A stretch of DNA of 64,000 bases from Shewanella sp. KT0246 (GTDB taxonomy: Bacteria > Pseudomonadota > Gammaproteobacteria > Enterobacterales > Shewanellaceae): contig NZ_BPEV01000001.1 of the NCBI RefSeq assembly GCF_019654955.1, positions 124,001 to 188,000 on the forward strand, read 5' to 3'. The notes below the pieces were generated by a model. The model worked only from the letters and a program-made list of their open reading frames with translations, was not told where the DNA came from and did not search any database. Within the stretch, counting starts at the first letter, position 1. Each line of letters begins with the position of its first letter. The translations under genes and the position numbers were made by a program. Shown piece by piece: positions 16,968 to 27,829 of the stretch.

Positions 16968-17625
16968 TTTTATGTTCCAAGGTAAAATATTATAGTTTTA
17001 ATAGCCCATACTTTTTGTGCGGATAATTATCGTATTTAAACAACGACTTATTTGCAGGGCAAAGTCAAAGTAACATTGTTGAAATATTTTGCAACACTTT
17101 GATTACAATTTCAGGGTGTACTTTTGATGTAACTGAAAGTTCTAATTTATAAACTAGGTGAATATGGGGTGAATAGTTAAAAAGTATTAGATTTCAAACT
17201 AGTGTTTAACTTGCTGAAAATCAAAAGTATAAACCATAGGTTTTGAGGTTTTTAAATACAGCTTTTAGTGCGGGCAGTTCTATAAATACACTGTTTATGT
17301 ATGTTTTATGCGTAATGTTAAACTTTTGTGACAGTGATTGTGTGGTTGTTTTTAATCTTTTGTGTGCGCTTTTAAAACTGAATTTGTATTGTATAGTGAC
17401 TTTATTTGTATCGACTGAATTGATAAAAGAACAATGCCAAATTACTTTGATTGTTGATTTTTTATGATTAGATTGAGAAGATGTTAAAGTTTGTACAAAG
17501 TGATACATTCAGAAGATTTGTATTAATGTGCTGTTGGGGCTTACTTTTACCTGAAATCGATTTTTTTGATCTTTAGATTTCTAATATGTTGATAATAAAA
17601 ATAAATTTATACGGGCAATATATTT
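16968..17625. other. Divergent intergenic region between pilin genes
   Basis: About 650 AT-rich bases between the minus-strand pilin operon and the plus-strand DUF4402-like gene. Overlapping open frames on both strands between 17221 and 17508 have biased composition, lack ribosome sites and look non-coding. The region probably holds two divergent promoters and regulator sites. No inverted repeats typical of a phase-variation switch were found by eye. Confidence 0.5.
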
Positions 17626-18126
17626 ATGCGGTTTACTGATTGTGTTATTAAACCATTTGACGCTTTAAAATTATGTTTGTTAGCTTTGTGCTCGAGCTTA
17701 ATAAGCTTGACCGCCTCAGCACAAATAGCCATCACTGAAATTCAACCAATAAAATTTCCCACAGTTCTACAAAATAGCGGTTCTAGCACTACTGTAGTCG
17801 TGAATTGGAAAGGCGCAATTGGTAATTCAACTAATTCTACTTTGCTGGATAATGACTATTATCAAGGCCGATATTTTATTACCTCTGATGGTTCTTCTCC
17901 CATTGATATCAACTTTATGAGTTTAGATAATGAACCATTAATCCAACTCAAAAACTTTAAGATCCGTTATAAAAACACCACTTATAAAACATTTCCTGTA
18001 TTGGGGTTAGATAATCCTGGGATAGCTGGAGAGTACATAGATATTGGGGCAAAGGTGGTGGCAAATAAGAAGTCGAGTCAAGGGTTTAAGTATCCCCAAT
18101 ATACCTTGAGTGTGAATGAGCAATAA
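17626..18126 (+). CDS. Secreted DUF4402-like pilin-type protein
   Basis: 166-aa exported protein with a signal peptide (hydrophobic core LCLLALCSSLISLTASA, cleavage near AQIA). The mature part is all-beta, beginning AITEIQPIKFPTVLQNSG, the same kind of opening (strand, then F-x-T/G-x-V) as DUF4402 subunits, and ending YPQYTLSVNEQ like the two subunits across the spacer. It contains no Cys in the mature part. It is transcribed away from the pilus operon and converges on valS. It may be an extra subunit or a related adhesin; the family assignment is weaker than for the other two. Confidence 0.55.
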   Translation: MRFTDCVIKPFDALKLCLLALCSSLISLTASAQIAITEIQPIKFPTVLQNSGSSTTVVVNWKGAIGNSTNSTLLDNDYYQGRYFITSDGSSPIDINFMSLDNEPLIQLKNFKIRYKNTTYKTFPVLGLDNPGIAGEYIDIGAKVVANKKSSQGFKYPQYTLSVNEQ

Positions 18127-18167
18127 TGGGTTAGCTGTTTAGAGTCGATTAACGCTTAACACCCAAT

Positions 18168-18200
18168 AAAAAAGCCATCAACGGACATTGATGGCTTTTT
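18168..18200. terminator. Bidirectional terminator between the pilin-like gene and valS
   Basis: AAAAAGCCATCA / TGATGGCTTTTT stem with an 8-nt loop and T tracts on both strands, between convergent genes. Confidence 0.88.
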
Positions 18201-18234
18201 AACGCTGCTATTTATTCACGATTTTGTGAATTAG

Positions 18235-21150
18235 TTAGCCTTCTAATTTAGCAAGTTCAGCCTTCTGCTCAGTAAGCTTTTCAATATCACGTTGATATTC
18301 AGCTTGCTTAGCACGTTCTTTCTCAATTACGGCAGCAGGCGCTTTAGCAACAAATCCTTGATTAGATAACTTACCTTCGATGCGCTTAAATTCACCTGCA
18401 GCTTTTTCAAGTAACTTATCGATACGAGCCACTTCCTTAGCGACATCAATTAAACCTGCCATAGGAATAAGTAATTCCATGTCACCCACAAGTTGTGTGG
18501 TAGACATTGGCGCAGTTTCACCATCAGCTAGAACAGTCATTGACTCAAGTTTGGCTAGTGTTTTGAAGAAGGTTTGATTTGCTTCAAGTCGGGCTTTATC
18601 TTGCTCACTGACACCACGTAAAAGTGCATTTAATGGCTTAGAAGGCGCAATGTTAAGCTCTGCACGAATATTACGTACAGCAGTAATCACTTGCTTAACC
18701 CACTCAAGATCATCCATTGCTTGGGCATCAACTTTAGCTGCATCAAATTCTGGGAATTGAGCCAGCATCAATGTCTCACCTTCAACACCAGCAAGCGGTT
18801 TTACACGCTGCCAAATGGTTTCAGTAAGGTAAGGCATCATTGGATGCATTAAGCGCTGCATTTGCTCTAATACTGTAACCAGAGTATGGCGAGTACCGCG
18901 AAGCTGAGCTTCAGTGCCACTTTGCATAACAGGCTTAGTTAGCTCTAAGTACCAGTCACAGAATTGGTTCCAAGTGAACTCGTAAATAGTGTTAGCAGCA
19001 AGATCAAAACGGTAGTTAGCCATGTGATCGTCATAAGCTTTAACGGTTTGATTAAACAAGCCGATAATCCAGCGATCAGCAAGTGATAGCTCCATTTCAC
19101 CTGGTTTGCCATCAACTAATAGTTGACCACAATCTAACGCTTCACCAATAGCATCTTCATCAGCACCTTCAGTTTGAACCTCGGTGTTCATTAATACGTA
19201 GCGTGAAGCATTCCAAATCTTGTTACAGAAGCTGCGATAACCATCTAGGCGTTTCATGTCCCAGTTAATGTCGCGACCCGTTGATGCCATAGAGGCTAAT
19301 GTAAAACGAAGGGCATCGGTGCCGTGTGCTTCTATGCCTTCGCTAAATTCTTTACGGGTACTTTTTTCAATTTTAGCGGCCATTTTAGGCTGCATCATAT
19401 TACCAGTACGCTTTTCAACCAGTGACTCAAGGTCGATGCCGTCAATCATGTCTAGTGGATCAAGAACATTACCTTTAGATTTAGACATCTTATTACCGGC
19501 TTCATCACGGATAAGTCCAGTGACATAAACCGTTTTGAAAGGCACTTGAGGTTTACCATTTTCATCTTTGATGAAATGCATGGTCATCATGATCATGCGG
19601 GCAACCCAGAAGAAGATAATATCAAAACCAGTCACCAACACATCTGTTGGATGGAATGCCTTTAGCTCTTCAGTATTTTTCGGCCAACCTAAAGTTGAGA
19701 ATGTCCATAACGCTGAGCTAAACCAAGTATCTAATACATCGTTGTCTTGGCGTAATACCACAGAATCATCTAATTTATGCTTAGTACGAACTTCTGCTTC
19801 GTCACGGCCAACATACACTTTACCTGACTCGTCATACCAAGCTGGGATACGGTGTCCCCACCAAAGTTGACGCGAAATACACCAGTCTTGAATATCGCGC
19901 ATCCAAGAGTTGTACATGTTCTCGTATTGTTGAGGCACAAACTTGATATCACCGTTATCTACGGCTTCCATAGCTGTTTTCGCCATAGGTGCAACTGATA
20001 CATACCATTGGTCGGTCAGTAATGGCTCGATTACCACACCAGAGCGGTCGCCGTATGGCACTTTTAATCCGTGAGGATCAATTTTACCTAATAAACCTAG
20101 TGTCTCGAACTCTTCAACAATCGCTTTACGTGCTGCAAAGCGCTCAAGACCTGCATAACGCTCAGGTAAGCTGTTATCTAGCTCGTTGTTTGCAGTGCCA
20201 TCAGTGTTGACGACTTCAGCCTGACTGCGAATGTCTGCATTGATGGTTAATATGTTAAACATAGGCAGGGCATGACGTTTACCGACTTCATAATCGTTAA
20301 AGTCATGAGCTGGAGTGATTTTCACACAACCTGTACCAAACTCCATGTCAACATAGTCATCAGCAACAACTGGAATGCGGCGGTTTACAATTGGCAGCAA
20401 AATGAATTTGCCAATTAATGATTGGTATCGTTCGTCATCAGGATGAACTGCAACGGCGCTGTCACCTAACATGGTCTCTGGACGAGTGGTGGCCACTTCT
20501 AAGTAGTCTTTACCGTCAGCAGTTAGTGCGCCGTCAGCTAGCGGGTAGCGGAAATGCCACATGCTGCCTTGCTTTTCTTTATTTTCAACTTCGAGATCAG
20601 AAATTGCGGTGTGCAGTTTAGGATCCCAGTTTACTAGTCGCTTACCACGGTAAATCAATTCATCATCATATAAGCGTACAAACACTTCTTGTACGGCTTC
20701 TGACATGCCTTCATCCATAGTAAAACGTTCACGTTCCCAATCTACCGATGCGCCAAGGCGACGTAGTTGTTTAGTGATGGTTCCACCAGACTCTTTTTTC
20801 CAGTCCCAGATACGGTCGATGAAGTTTTCACGACCTAAATCGTGACGGCCTAAGCCTTCTTCTGCAAAAACTTTACGCTCAACCAGCATTTGAGTTGCGA
20901 TACCAGCGTGATCGGTACCCACTTGCCAAAGGGTGTTTTTACCTTTCATACGCTGGTAACGAGTCAACGTATCCATAATGGTGTCTTGGAATGCATGACC
21001 CATGTGCAAACTACCCGTCACGTTTGGTGGCGGGATCATGATGCAATAATTACCTTTTGACTCATCGCCATGTGGTTTGAAGTAGCCTTGCTCTTCCCAG
21101 TTTTGGTAAAGAGATTGCTCTATTGACTGCGGATTATATGTTTTTTCCAT
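18235..21150 (-). CDS. valS: Valyl-tRNA synthetase
   Basis: Class I aminoacyl-tRNA synthetase that charges tRNA-Val and edits Thr-tRNA-Val. The HIGH-type motif is HMGH at residues 49-52, just after [10 protein letters not shown]. The KMSKS motif is in [10 protein letters not shown] near residue 554. The CP1 editing insert lies between them, and a C-terminal coiled coil ([17 protein letters not shown] onward) ends in KLEG. The length, 971 aa, is close to the family norm of ~950. It is the last gene of the pepA-holC-valS order, 58 nt after holC, as in E. coli, and is probably co-transcribed with holC. Confidence 0.97.
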   Translation of the reverse strand: MEKTYNPQSIEQSLYQNWEEQGYFKPHGDESKGNYCIMIPPPNVTGSLHMGHAFQDTIMDTLTRYQRMKGKNTLWQVGTDHAGIATQMLVERKVFAEEGLGRHDLGRENFIDRIWDWKKESGGTITKQLRRLGASVDWERERFTMDEGMSEAVQEVFVRLYDDELIYRGKRLVNWDPKLHTAISDLEVENKEKQGSMWHFRYPLADGALTADGKDYLEVATTRPETMLGDSAVAVHPDDERYQSLIGKFILLPIVNRRIPVVADDYVDMEFGTGCVKITPAHDFNDYEVGKRHALPMFNILTINADIRSQAEVVNTDGTANNELDNSLPERYAGLERFAARKAIVEEFETLGLLGKIDPHGLKVPYGDRSGVVIEPLLTDQWYVSVAPMAKTAMEAVDNGDIKFVPQQYENMYNSWMRDIQDWCISRQLWWGHRIPAWYDESGKVYVGRDEAEVRTKHKLDDSVVLRQDNDVLDTWFSSALWTFSTLGWPKNTEELKAFHPTDVLVTGFDIIFFWVARMIMMTMHFIKDENGKPQVPFKTVYVTGLIRDEAGNKMSKSKGNVLDPLDMIDGIDLESLVEKRTGNMMQPKMAAKIEKSTRKEFSEGIEAHGTDALRFTLASMASTGRDINWDMKRLDGYRSFCNKIWNASRYVLMNTEVQTEGADEDAIGEALDCGQLLVDGKPGEMELSLADRWIIGLFNQTVKAYDDHMANYRFDLAANTIYEFTWNQFCDWYLELTKPVMQSGTEAQLRGTRHTLVTVLEQMQRLMHPMMPYLTETIWQRVKPLAGVEGETLMLAQFPEFDAAKVDAQAMDDLEWVKQVITAVRNIRAELNIAPSKPLNALLRGVSEQDKARLEANQTFFKTLAKLESMTVLADGETAPMSTTQLVGDMELLIPMAGLIDVAKEVARIDKLLEKAAGEFKRIEGKLSNQGFVAKAPAAVIEKERAKQAEYQRDIEKLTEQKAELAKLEG

Positions 21151-21208
21151 GGGATTTTTGTTTTCTCAATCTAAATTAATAGTTGGTATTGTTAACGAAT
21201 CAACTGAC

Positions 21209-21661
21209 TTAAACGCCAGTGAACTCAGTTGTTGTGAGCTCAATGCCTAGTTGCTTGTACTCTCGATAGCGAGCACGCGCAATGTGTTTAAGCGCATCAT
21301 CATTAGCAACAAAATCGATAATATGCGGAAAGTTAACCGCAAATGATGGCACTTGTTCTGCAAGATTGATGAGTAATTGACGACTTTTATTAGCGCCTAA
21401 CTTATCAAAACCAATCTCAACTGGTGAGCCCGTTACCGGTCCTTCCCCTTTTAAATTGTGGGGAACAAAAGCCGTTGGCTCAAATTGCCAAAGTAATTCG
21501 TCAATAGCGTATGCCTGCTGTTTGTCTTGGCAATGAATATAAATTAGTTGCTGCTGACGATAATGCTTTTCTGCTAATTGGCAGGCACTTAACAATACAC
21601 TTTCGATAGCACTTGGCTGTGTATTGATGGCGGGCATTAAGTAAAACAGAGTCTTTGGCAT
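21209..21661 (-). CDS. holC: DNA polymerase III chi subunit
   Basis: 150-aa clamp-loader accessory protein. Chi pairs with psi (HolD) and links the replicase to SSB. Family features visible: an N-terminal Rossmann-like fold starting KTLFYLMP, the DELLWQFEPTAFVPHNL segment, and GEGPVTGSPVEIG, all conserved in HolC. It sits between pepA and valS, the usual gammaproteobacterial order, which supports the call. Confidence 0.92.
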   Translation of the reverse strand: MPKTLFYLMPAINTQPSAIESVLLSACQLAEKHYRQQQLIYIHCQDKQQAYAIDELLWQFEPTAFVPHNLKGEGPVTGSPVEIGFDKLGANKSRQLLINLAEQVPSFAVNFPHIIDFVANDDALKHIARARYREYKQLGIELTTTEFTGV

Positions 21662-21785
21662 GCTTTTACTATATTTGACGAAGTAAAGACGGATTTTACA
21701 CTAAAAGCAACTCTTGGGGCTAGGGCGTACAGGGGTTAAATTAACAATTAGACGTGTTTGTTATTTAATTCATTTAGAAAAATAA

Positions 21786-21815
21786 AAAAGGTGAAGAAAC
21801 ACTTCTTCACCTTTT
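21786..21815 (-). terminator. Terminator after pepA
   Basis: AAAAGGTGAAGAA / TTCTTCACCTTTT stem with a 4-nt loop. On the minus strand it ends in TTTTTTATT, about 40 nt after the pepA stop. This suggests holC-valS have their own promoter or rely on read-through. Confidence 0.82.
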
Positions 21816-21853
21816 ATTAGAAAGCTCAATATATCGGCTTGTGTAAATAAGGC

Positions 21854-23362
21854 TTATTCGCCTTGATCTACGCCTGCACGATTAATAAGGAATTGGCTTA
21901 AGATTGGTACTGGGCGACCCGTTGAGCCTTTATTTGCACCACTGTTCCAAGCAGTACCAGCAACATCAAGATGTGCCCAGTTATATTTCTTAGTAAAGCG
22001 AGATAAGAAACATGCTGCAGTAATAGACCCTGCTGGACGACCACCTAAGTTAGTCATATCAGCAAATGGGCTTTCTAGCATTTCTTGGTATTCATCCCAA
22101 ATCGGCATACGCCATGCACGGTCACCAGATTGTTCACCTGCATTCAATAGCTCGTGAGCTAATGGGTTATGAGATGAGAATAAACCTGATGCATGTTTGC
22201 CTAGAGCAATAACACAAGCGCCAGTTAAGGTGGCTGTATCAATAACGAGTTCAGGGTCGAAACGTTCAACATAGGTCAACACATCACACAACACTAAACG
22301 GCCTTCAGCATCAGTATTTAGTACTTCAACAGTTTGACCTGACATTGTGGTTAGAATGTCACCCGGGCGGTAAGCATCGCCCGCAGGCATGTTTTCACAA
22401 CCCGCAAGTATGCCGATAACATTGATTGGCAAGTTCATTTCACATAGCGCTTTCATTGCGCCGATAACACCAGCTGCACCGCCCATGTCATATTTCATCT
22501 CATCCATGCCATCGCCTGGTTTTAATGAAATTCCGCCTGAATCGAATGTTAGACCTTTACCGACAAGTACAATTGGCTTTTCAGTTTCATCTACTGCGCC
22601 TTTGTACTCCATCACAGTCATGATTGATTCATTAGCACTTGCACGGCCAACCGCTAAGTATGAGTTCATACCCAGTTTAGCCATTTGCTCTTCGCCAATG
22701 GTGGTCACGGTTAAATTGTCATGAACTTCGCCAATTTGACGGGCTTGTGAAGCAAGGTAAGCAGGATTACAGATGTTTGGTGGCATGTTTGCCACATCAC
22801 GACACAAGTCCATACCAGCAGCAACGGCCATTCCGTGATCGATTGCGCGTTCACCAATGGTTAGCTCACGACGCGTTGGCACATTGAATACCATTTTACG
22901 TAATGGACGACGAGTTTCACCTTTTCGGGTTTTTAAAGTATCAAAGCTATATAAACTGTTATAAGTTGTTTCAACAGCTTGGCGTACTTTCCAATAAGTG
23001 TCGCGACCTTTAACGTGTAGTTCTGTTAAGAAGCAGACTGCTTCCATAGAACCTGTTTCGTTTAAGGTGTTAATGGTTTTAGTTATGATTTGTTTGTATT
23101 GGCGTTCATCTAGTTCACGCTCTTTGCCACAACCAACTAACAAAACGCGCTCACTGAGTACGTTTGGTACATGATGCAATAAAAGCATCTGTCCAGGTTT
23201 GCCTTCTAAATCACCGCGTCGAAGTAGGTTACTGATATAACCTTCACTGATTTTATCCAATTGCTCCGCGATACCAGATAAACGACGTGGTTCGTATACA
23301 CCGACAACGATACAAGCTGAACGTTGTTTCTCGGGGCTGCCGCTCTTTACGCTAAACTCCAT
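21854..23362 (-). CDS. pepA: Leucyl aminopeptidase (cytosol aminopeptidase, M17)
   Basis: 502-aa M17 metallopeptidase removing N-terminal Leu and other residues; a hexamer with two metal ions per active site. Seen: the metal and active-site stretches [27 protein letters not shown] and the signature [10 protein letters not shown]. The ATG at 23362 (MEFSVKSGS) is preferred over a GTG two codons earlier, because AGGAG lies five bases upstream of it and homologues begin MEFSV. Divergent from lptF across ~250 bp, the arrangement conserved in gammaproteobacteria. In E. coli PepA also binds DNA (XerCD and carAB sites); whether this one does is unknown. Confidence 0.96.
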   Translation of the reverse strand: MEFSVKSGSPEKQRSACIVVGVYEPRRLSGIAEQLDKISEGYISNLLRRGDLEGKPGQMLLLHHVPNVLSERVLLVGCGKERELDERQYKQIITKTINTLNETGSMEAVCFLTELHVKGRDTYWKVRQAVETTYNSLYSFDTLKTRKGETRRPLRKMVFNVPTRRELTIGERAIDHGMAVAAGMDLCRDVANMPPNICNPAYLASQARQIGEVHDNLTVTTIGEEQMAKLGMNSYLAVGRASANESIMTVMEYKGAVDETEKPIVLVGKGLTFDSGGISLKPGDGMDEMKYDMGGAAGVIGAMKALCEMNLPINVIGILAGCENMPAGDAYRPGDILTTMSGQTVEVLNTDAEGRLVLCDVLTYVERFDPELVIDTATLTGACVIALGKHASGLFSSHNPLAHELLNAGEQSGDRAWRMPIWDEYQEMLESPFADMTNLGGRPAGSITAACFLSRFTKKYNWAHLDVAGTAWNSGANKGSTGRPVPILSQFLINRAGVDQGE

Positions 23363-23616
23363 GAGCACTCCTAGATTATTAAAGACAAATTTTTATATTT
23401 ATTAGATAATGTTTTAATTAGGCCTGTTAGGCCATATTTACAAACCTTTAAGGAAATAAATCCTTGGTAATTTTCTGCTATGCAGCTAAATGAATTACAC
23501 TTAAGGAAGCTCACGAGCTGGTCAGAAAACTATCAATAACTGCTGAAAGCAGACATTTTATAGTGAACTTACTCTGATACTAGCAAAAAGACAAGTTTAG
23601 ACAGTGGATCCTACCT

Positions 23617-24729
23617 GTGATTGTATTTAGATACTTGATCGTTGAAGTTTTAAAAGCCCAATTTGCGATACTTTTGGTGCTGTTAACTATTTTTATTAGC
23701 CAACAATTTGTGCGTGTCTTAGGGGATGCCTCAAATGGCGAGTTCCCAGCATCTTTAGTGCTCACATTATTAGGGCTAAATTTACCGCAGCTTACTGTGC
23801 TGGTGTTGCCGTTGAGTTTTTTCTTAGCGATATTACTTGCTCATGGGCGAATGTATGCCGAAAACGAAATGGTGGTACTCCATGGCGTTGGGATCAGTGA
23901 ATGGTATGTGACTAGGGTAACCTTACTCATTGCAGTTGCGAATCTGGTATTTACTGGTGTGTTATCTGTTTACGTTGGCCCATGGGCTGAAGAGAAACAA
24001 AACCAAGTATTAGAGCAGGCGCAATCTGAAGCAGGTTTAGCAGCTATCACCCAAGGACGATTCCAAGCAAGCCCCAATGGTCGCGCAGTATTGTTTGTTG
24101 AGAAAATATCAAAATCTAATGAGTTACAAAATGTATTTGTGGCGCAACTCCCTGATCCTGAAGATGAAGAAGGCCTCACCAATGTGGTGGTGTCTGAACA
24201 AGGTCGAGTCGTAGAAGATCGCTTTGGCAGTCAGCAATTACAACTGGATAATGGTATTAGATATCAAGGTAGTGCCCAACATCTTGATTACCAAATGATT
24301 GAATTTGGTGGCTATCGGATGGAAATTAAAGAACAAGAAGTGGATGAAAGGCGAAGAAAATTATCGGCTTTACCTGTGAATGAACTGCTTAGCACACCAG
24401 GTCCTGAAGCCGTAGCTGAGTTTCAATGGCGCTTGGCTTTACCATTAGCCATTCCATTAATGACCTTAATTGCTGTGCCGTTAGCACGGGTAAATGTGAG
24501 GCAGGGTAAGTTTGCCAAGATGTTCCCTGCTATTTTACTGTATTTAGGCTATTTCGGTTTGATGGTTGCAGGACGTAAAGCATTAGAAGATGAAGTGATT
24601 CCATTAGCGTTAGGTATGTGGTGGATCCATGGCTCTGCGCTGATAATGGGCTTGTTTTTGTTAGGTAAAGAACGTCCAAGTGGTGCCAAGTTACTGCAAG
24701 TGTTTAAACGCAAGCAGGTGGCATCATGA
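23617..24729 (+). CDS. lptF: LPS export ABC permease LptF
   Basis: Inner-membrane permease of the LptB2FG complex that extracts lipopolysaccharide from the inner membrane and pushes it onto the LptC-A-D bridge. 370 aa with hydrophobic helices ~15-120 and ~275-355 flanking a periplasmic beta-jellyroll, as in the YjgP/YjgQ family. The start is GTG at 23617 (MIVFRYLIVEVLK), matching homologues. The last four bases overlap the lptG start (ATGA), so the two are coupled. Confidence 0.95.
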   Translation: MIVFRYLIVEVLKAQFAILLVLLTIFISQQFVRVLGDASNGEFPASLVLTLLGLNLPQLTVLVLPLSFFLAILLAHGRMYAENEMVVLHGVGISEWYVTRVTLLIAVANLVFTGVLSVYVGPWAEEKQNQVLEQAQSEAGLAAITQGRFQASPNGRAVLFVEKISKSNELQNVFVAQLPDPEDEEGLTNVVVSEQGRVVEDRFGSQQLQLDNGIRYQGSAQHLDYQMIEFGGYRMEIKEQEVDERRRKLSALPVNELLSTPGPEAVAEFQWRLALPLAIPLMTLIAVPLARVNVRQGKFAKMFPAILLYLGYFGLMVAGRKALEDEVIPLALGMWWIHGSALIMGLFLLGKERPSGAKLLQVFKRKQVAS

Positions 24730-25784
24730 AGATATTAGATCTCTATATAGCTCGCGTTATCATTAGTACATCAGCTTTGTGCCTGCTTATCTTGACCGGT
24801 TTATCTGGAATTATTAAGTGGGTTGATCAATTGCGTGTAGTAGGGCGCGGCGCATACACCATGCTAGATGCGATGATTTATGTGATTTTCCTGATCCCGC
24901 GTGATATCGAAATGTTTTTTCCTATTGCGGTATTACTCGGTGCATTAATCGGTATGGGAATGTTGGCATCAAACTCAGAGTTAGTTGTGATGCAGGCGTC
25001 GGGTATGTCACGTTTGCAAATCACTATTTCTGCGATGAAGACGGCTATTCCTTTAATGATTATTGTGATGGCTTTGGGAGAGTGGGGCGCACCTGTTGCA
25101 GAGCGCAGCGCTAAAGAGTTACAAGCAACCAAAGTATCAGGCGGGAGTTTAATTAAATCTCACCGAGGGGTTTGGGCGCGTGATGGCGATTTGTTTGTGA
25201 ATATTGGCGAGGTTGAGACAATTAACACCTTAAATAACATCACTTTTTATGAATTTGATGACGATTTAAAGTTAAAAACCATGACGCAAGCAATGCGAGC
25301 TAATTTTGCGAATGGTGTGTGGCGATTATTGGATGTTAAAAACACCCACATCACAGAAGATAAAATCACCTTAGAGTATCAAGAAGAACGGGTTTGGAAT
25401 TCGACATTGACCCCTGACAAACTCAGTGTGGTGTCTGTTAAACCTGAAGCATTGAGTATTCAAGGCTTAATAGGATATTTAGATTATCTCAAAGTGAATC
25501 AACAAGATCCCAGCCGTTACGAATTGGCATTATGGCGTAAGATAATGCAGCCAGTGACAGTGGCAGTTATGATATTAGTAGCATTGTCATTTGTATTTGG
25601 TCCATTAAGAACTGTGACCATGGGAGCAAGAGTATTGCTCGGTGTAGTGGCAGGATTTAGTTTTTATATTTGTAGTGAAATATTTGGTCCGCTGAGTATT
25701 GTTTATGGCTTACCTGCTTATATAAGTGCAAGTATGCCAGCCTTGCTATTTAGTGCCGGGGCGCTTTACTTTATTAGGAAGTAA
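24726..25784 (+). CDS. lptG: LPS export ABC permease LptG
   Basis: Partner of LptF. 352 aa, opening MKILDLYIARVIISTSALCL with a first helix, then a periplasmic beta domain (~140-270) and three C-terminal helices including LSFVFGPLRTVTMGARVLLGV, a well-conserved LptG stretch. It is translated from an ATG overlapping the lptF stop by four bases. A bidirectional terminator follows. Confidence 0.95.
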   Translation: MKILDLYIARVIISTSALCLLILTGLSGIIKWVDQLRVVGRGAYTMLDAMIYVIFLIPRDIEMFFPIAVLLGALIGMGMLASNSELVVMQASGMSRLQITISAMKTAIPLMIIVMALGEWGAPVAERSAKELQATKVSGGSLIKSHRGVWARDGDLFVNIGEVETINTLNNITFYEFDDDLKLKTMTQAMRANFANGVWRLLDVKNTHITEDKITLEYQEERVWNSTLTPDKLSVVSVKPEALSIQGLIGYLDYLKVNQQDPSRYELALWRKIMQPVTVAVMILVALSFVFGPLRTVTMGARVLLGVVAGFSFYICSEIFGPLSIVYGLPAYISASMPALLFSAGALYFIRK

Positions 25785-25857
25785 CCTAACGTAGAAATAA
25801 GCATTAGGAACAAGCACTAGCGCGACAAAAATATAGCTGCACGTGATAGTGATGATT

Positions 25858-25897
25858 AAAACCAGCCTCTTTGTTATTCAGAGTGGCTGGTTTTTTT
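25858..25897. terminator. Bidirectional terminator between lptG and the diguanylate cyclase gene
   Basis: AAAACCAGCC / GGCTGGTTTT stem with a 17-nt loop that can pair further (TCT/AGA), followed by seven T. It lies between convergent genes. Confidence 0.85.
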
Positions 25898-25904
25898 ATG
25901 GCTG

Positions 25905-27014
25905 CTAACTGGCTATTTTAGGATGAACACTATCTCTGCCATGTTCTTTAGCATAGTAAAGGTGTTCATCGGCTTGAGATATCGCAGAGTCTACTGAATG
26001 CGTGATGTCAGCTTTACCAATACCGATACTGACAGTAATTGGGATGGTGATATTTTCATAAATAATAGGGTTATTACGAATGGTTTGTCTGATTTTTTCA
26101 GCCACCTCATAAGCATCATTAAAAGGTGTTTGGGGCAGTAATATTAAAAACTCTTCTCCTCCCCAGCGAGAGATCATGTCTTGTTTACGAAGAGTTCCAG
26201 TAAAAAGTTTTGCTAATTTAACCAGAACCTCATCCCCATAAGAATGGCCATATTGATCATTCACCTGCTTAAAAAAGTCCACATCAACAAGTAAGATACT
26301 CATAGCATGTTGATTGCGCAGCACTCTGGCATACTCATAATTGAGCTGTTCCATCATAGCTCGGCGGTTAGGAATATCAGTGAGGTGATCGCGAAGCGCT
26401 TGTTGCTCAAACTTCTCACTGAGCTGCTTCACGTGTAAAAAAGACTGGTGACGGGAATACTCATAATAACCAGATAAAAACGTTAAGGTTAGTAACGAGT
26501 AGAGCACCCGTGTTTTAAATTCATAGGTATAAGTCGCTAGTAATAGTTGGTCATTGGGATAAAACATAATGATGCAATAGCAAGTTATAAAGCCGAGAGT
26601 ATTTCGTAAGCCGCCTTTTAAACCACCAAAAAACATCATTACGGGAGGCACTAAGAATATCCACAAAGGCCCAGTATTATTGGCTCCACCACTATAGACA
26701 AGGTAGATCATTAAGGTCAGTAAACTGAGCTGAATTAAGGTGCCAGAAGCTTCAAAACGGTATTGCTTTAGGAAAAGCCAATGATTCTGTAGGGAAAGAA
26801 AAAATAACACGCAGGACAATAATAGAACGATTGATAAACTACTATTATTTTCAAAATAGGCATTGATGCCCAATATAAAAGTAATGGAAAAACCAACCAT
26901 GCCAAACCAGTTGATAATTAGAATCTTATGACGTTTTTCGGGTTCGTCATAAAGCTCTGTACCGCGGTTCAGATAATTTAATAGCAATTTTTTAATCGCA
27001 ATCAATGTATTCAA
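25905..27014 (-). CDS. Membrane diguanylate cyclase (GGDEF)
   Basis: 369-aa protein. Six hydrophobic helices fill residues ~30-195, then a GGDEF domain covers ~210-365. The active motif is intact (GGEEF, ~281-285), preceded by exactly five residues after RKQD, which fits an RxxD product-inhibition site. DHLTDIPNRRAM and DVDFFKQVNDQYGHSYGD, typical of active cyclases, are also present. It should synthesise c-di-GMP from two GTP at the inner membrane. The membrane part matches no sensor I know by name. It forms its own unit. Confidence 0.92.
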   Translation of the reverse strand: MNTLIAIKKLLLNYLNRGTELYDEPEKRHKILIINWFGMVGFSITFILGINAYFENNSSLSIVLLLSCVLFFLSLQNHWLFLKQYRFEASGTLIQLSLLTLMIYLVYSGGANNTGPLWIFLVPPVMMFFGGLKGGLRNTLGFITCYCIIMFYPNDQLLLATYTYEFKTRVLYSLLTLTFLSGYYEYSRHQSFLHVKQLSEKFEQQALRDHLTDIPNRRAMMEQLNYEYARVLRNQHAMSILLVDVDFFKQVNDQYGHSYGDEVLVKLAKLFTGTLRKQDMISRWGGEEFLILLPQTPFNDAYEVAEKIRQTIRNNPIIYENITIPITVSIGIGKADITHSVDSAISQADEHLYYAKEHGRDSVHPKIAS

Positions 27015-27233
27015 AACTTTTGTTCGTCCCTTTACGTAAATATTCCTTAAATAAGCTGAAACAGTCGCGTTATTTCAACGCCTTAAAGTTGAATTTTTCA
27101 TCTTATAGTCTTATTAAGATACTCCAGTATGCTTGTATCGCCAAGTAACATTCGTATGCTAGTGTATGTCATTAATATCTATTGATTTACTATCGACACT
27201 TTCTTAAATGAGTGTGAGGTATTTGGCAATAAA

Positions 27234-27261
27234 AAAGCCAATTGACAGTGCAATTGGCTTT
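27234..27261 (-). terminator. Terminator after the RDD gene
   Basis: AAAGCCAATTG / CAATTGGCTTT stem with a 6-nt loop. Read on the minus strand it ends in TTTTTTATTG, about 40 nt downstream of the RDD gene. Confidence 0.85.
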
Positions 27262-27304
27262 GATGGGTATTCCTATACGTAATAGTAGGAAATGAAAGTG
27301 GACT

Positions 27305-27814
27305 CTATGCGCCGCGCCAATTTCTCATCTGGTTCGCTTCTACTGATAATACAACGACTTCTGAACGGGTCATTTTATCTTGTAAGGCTAACTTGTCAGG
27401 ATTAATTAGAATAAATAAATTGCCGATCCCTGCAAAAGACCAAACCACACGTGCTACAGCAGTAATGAAACTTAGGTTTTGTCCATTTGGATGCTGAACT
27501 TTTAAGCGCCAAGCTCGCATGCCTAAGGTTTGACCGCCGCGGCTCCAAAAAATGGCATAAAAGCCAGCAACACATACCACTAACCAAAGCTGATAAAAAC
27601 CCTGATAAAGTGGAGTTTGATTCAGTAGATCTGAAACGTGTTCATGGCCATTCATGCTGATTACACCGGTACTTGTTAGGCCAAAAAAAAGTCCGAATCC
27701 AATCACACCAGCAACCATATAAACGGCTACTGCAAGTAAAGCGTCATAAATCATAGCGCCACAGCGTTTAATAAAGCTGGCTCTAGGAAAGTTAGCGTGT
27801 TCTGTATTAATCAT
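27305..27814 (-). CDS. RDD-family membrane protein
   Basis: 169-aa inner-membrane protein with three to four hydrophobic helices. The start of the domain (SFIKRCGAMIYDALLAV) has the conserved Arg and Asp of the RDD family, and RGGQTLGMRAWRLKV is the typical central motif. Function in this branch is unknown; some RDD proteins are linked to ion or proton exchange. It starts 15 nt after the DUF2960 gene stop, so the two are probably one operon. Confidence 0.88.
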   Translation of the reverse strand: MINTEHANFPRASFIKRCGAMIYDALLAVAVYMVAGVIGFGLFFGLTSTGVISMNGHEHVSDLLNQTPLYQGFYQLWLVVCVAGFYAIFWSRGGQTLGMRAWRLKVQHPNGQNLSFITAVARVVWSFAGIGNLFILINPDKLALQDKMTRSEVVVLSVEANQMRNWRGA

Positions 27815-27829
27815 GATAGCCCTATTGAA

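Noticed and set aside
17221-17508. Overlapping frames on both strands in the pilin spacer
   Set aside because: Very AT-rich, no ribosome site, no recognisable domain; complementary frames over the same bases indicate chance.
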